From assembly GCA_030629105.1 (NCBI GenBank), contig DAOVPS010000179.1:1-6544 (forward strand): a stretch of 6,544 bases of DNA, in the 5' to 3' direction. The stretch is from JABLTI01 sp030629105. Its GTDB lineage: Archaea > Asgardarchaeota > Heimdallarchaeia > JABLTI01. The notes below the pieces were generated by a model that made no database searches, had not been told where the DNA came from, and saw nothing but the letters and a program-made list of their open reading frames with translations. A program made the position numbers and the translations under genes. Within the stretch, counting starts at the first letter, position 1, and each line of letters starts with the position of its first letter. Positions 6,530 through 6,544 of the stretch are shown one piece after another.

Positions 6530-6539
6530 AAATTTATAA
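6530..6539 (-). promoter_or_regulatory. Possible second, distal TATA box for the minus-strand gene
   Basis: The minus strand reads TTATAAATTT. A transcription start about 27 bases on would fall near TTG 6509, the first codon of the longer open frame, as for a leaderless message. The element reads as TATA-like on both strands, so it might instead drive a gene to the right of the window. Confidence 0.2.
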
Positions 6540-6544
6540 CATAG

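Noticed and set aside
1..6544. tRNA, rRNA, CRISPR array, transposase or integrase
   Set aside because: No cloverleaf, conserved rRNA segment, regular repeat-spacer pattern or DDE/tyrosine-recombinase motif was seen on either strand.

Overview
This 6.5 kb window is AT-rich and reads like archaeal DNA, possibly from a Nitrososphaera-type thaumarchaeon; the lineage is inference. In favour of archaea: there are TATA-like boxes about 25-30 nt ahead of likely transcription starts, one gene (position 3257, GTG) looks leaderless, and one protein ends in a winged helix that strongly resembles the C-terminus of archaeal MCM. No rRNA, tRNA, CRISPR array or recognisable transposase is present.

Layout. 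(1) Positions 1-234, minus strand: the 5' part of a small helix-turn-helix gene that runs off the left edge. It is clearly richer in G+C (about 47% over the first 120 bases) than the next gene (a sampled stretch is about 32%). (2) 235-367: a divergent promoter region. (3) 368-3067, plus: an 899-residue SF1 UvrD/HelD-like (helicase IV) DNA helicase with all helicase motifs intact, an extra helical N-terminus and an inserted nuclease-fold-like segment. (4) 3068-3256: an intergenic region with possible coding relics and the promoter of the next gene. (5) 3257-4693, plus: a 478-residue protein that looks like a shrunken, ATPase-dead relative of the MCM replicative helicase, with an OB fold, a collapsed AAA+ core, an MCM-like lid helical region and an MCM-like C-terminal winged helix. 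(6) A 13 bp convergent gap holding CGCGCGCG. (7) 4707-6374, minus: a 555-residue alpha-helical (HEAT-like) protein with a C-terminal restriction-endonuclease-fold domain whose usual E-x-K is replaced by G-C-T. (8) 6375-6544: its promoter region and an 11 bp inverted repeat.

How they might work together is inference only. A DNA-unwinding motor, a catalytically dead MCM-like DNA-binding protein and a scaffold protein with a nuclease-like end sit side by side in an AT-rich segment next to a more GC-rich flank. That fits an acquired DNA-repair, replication-interference or defence island. The genes have separate promoters and the third is convergent, so they are not one operon, and adjacency alone does not prove a system.
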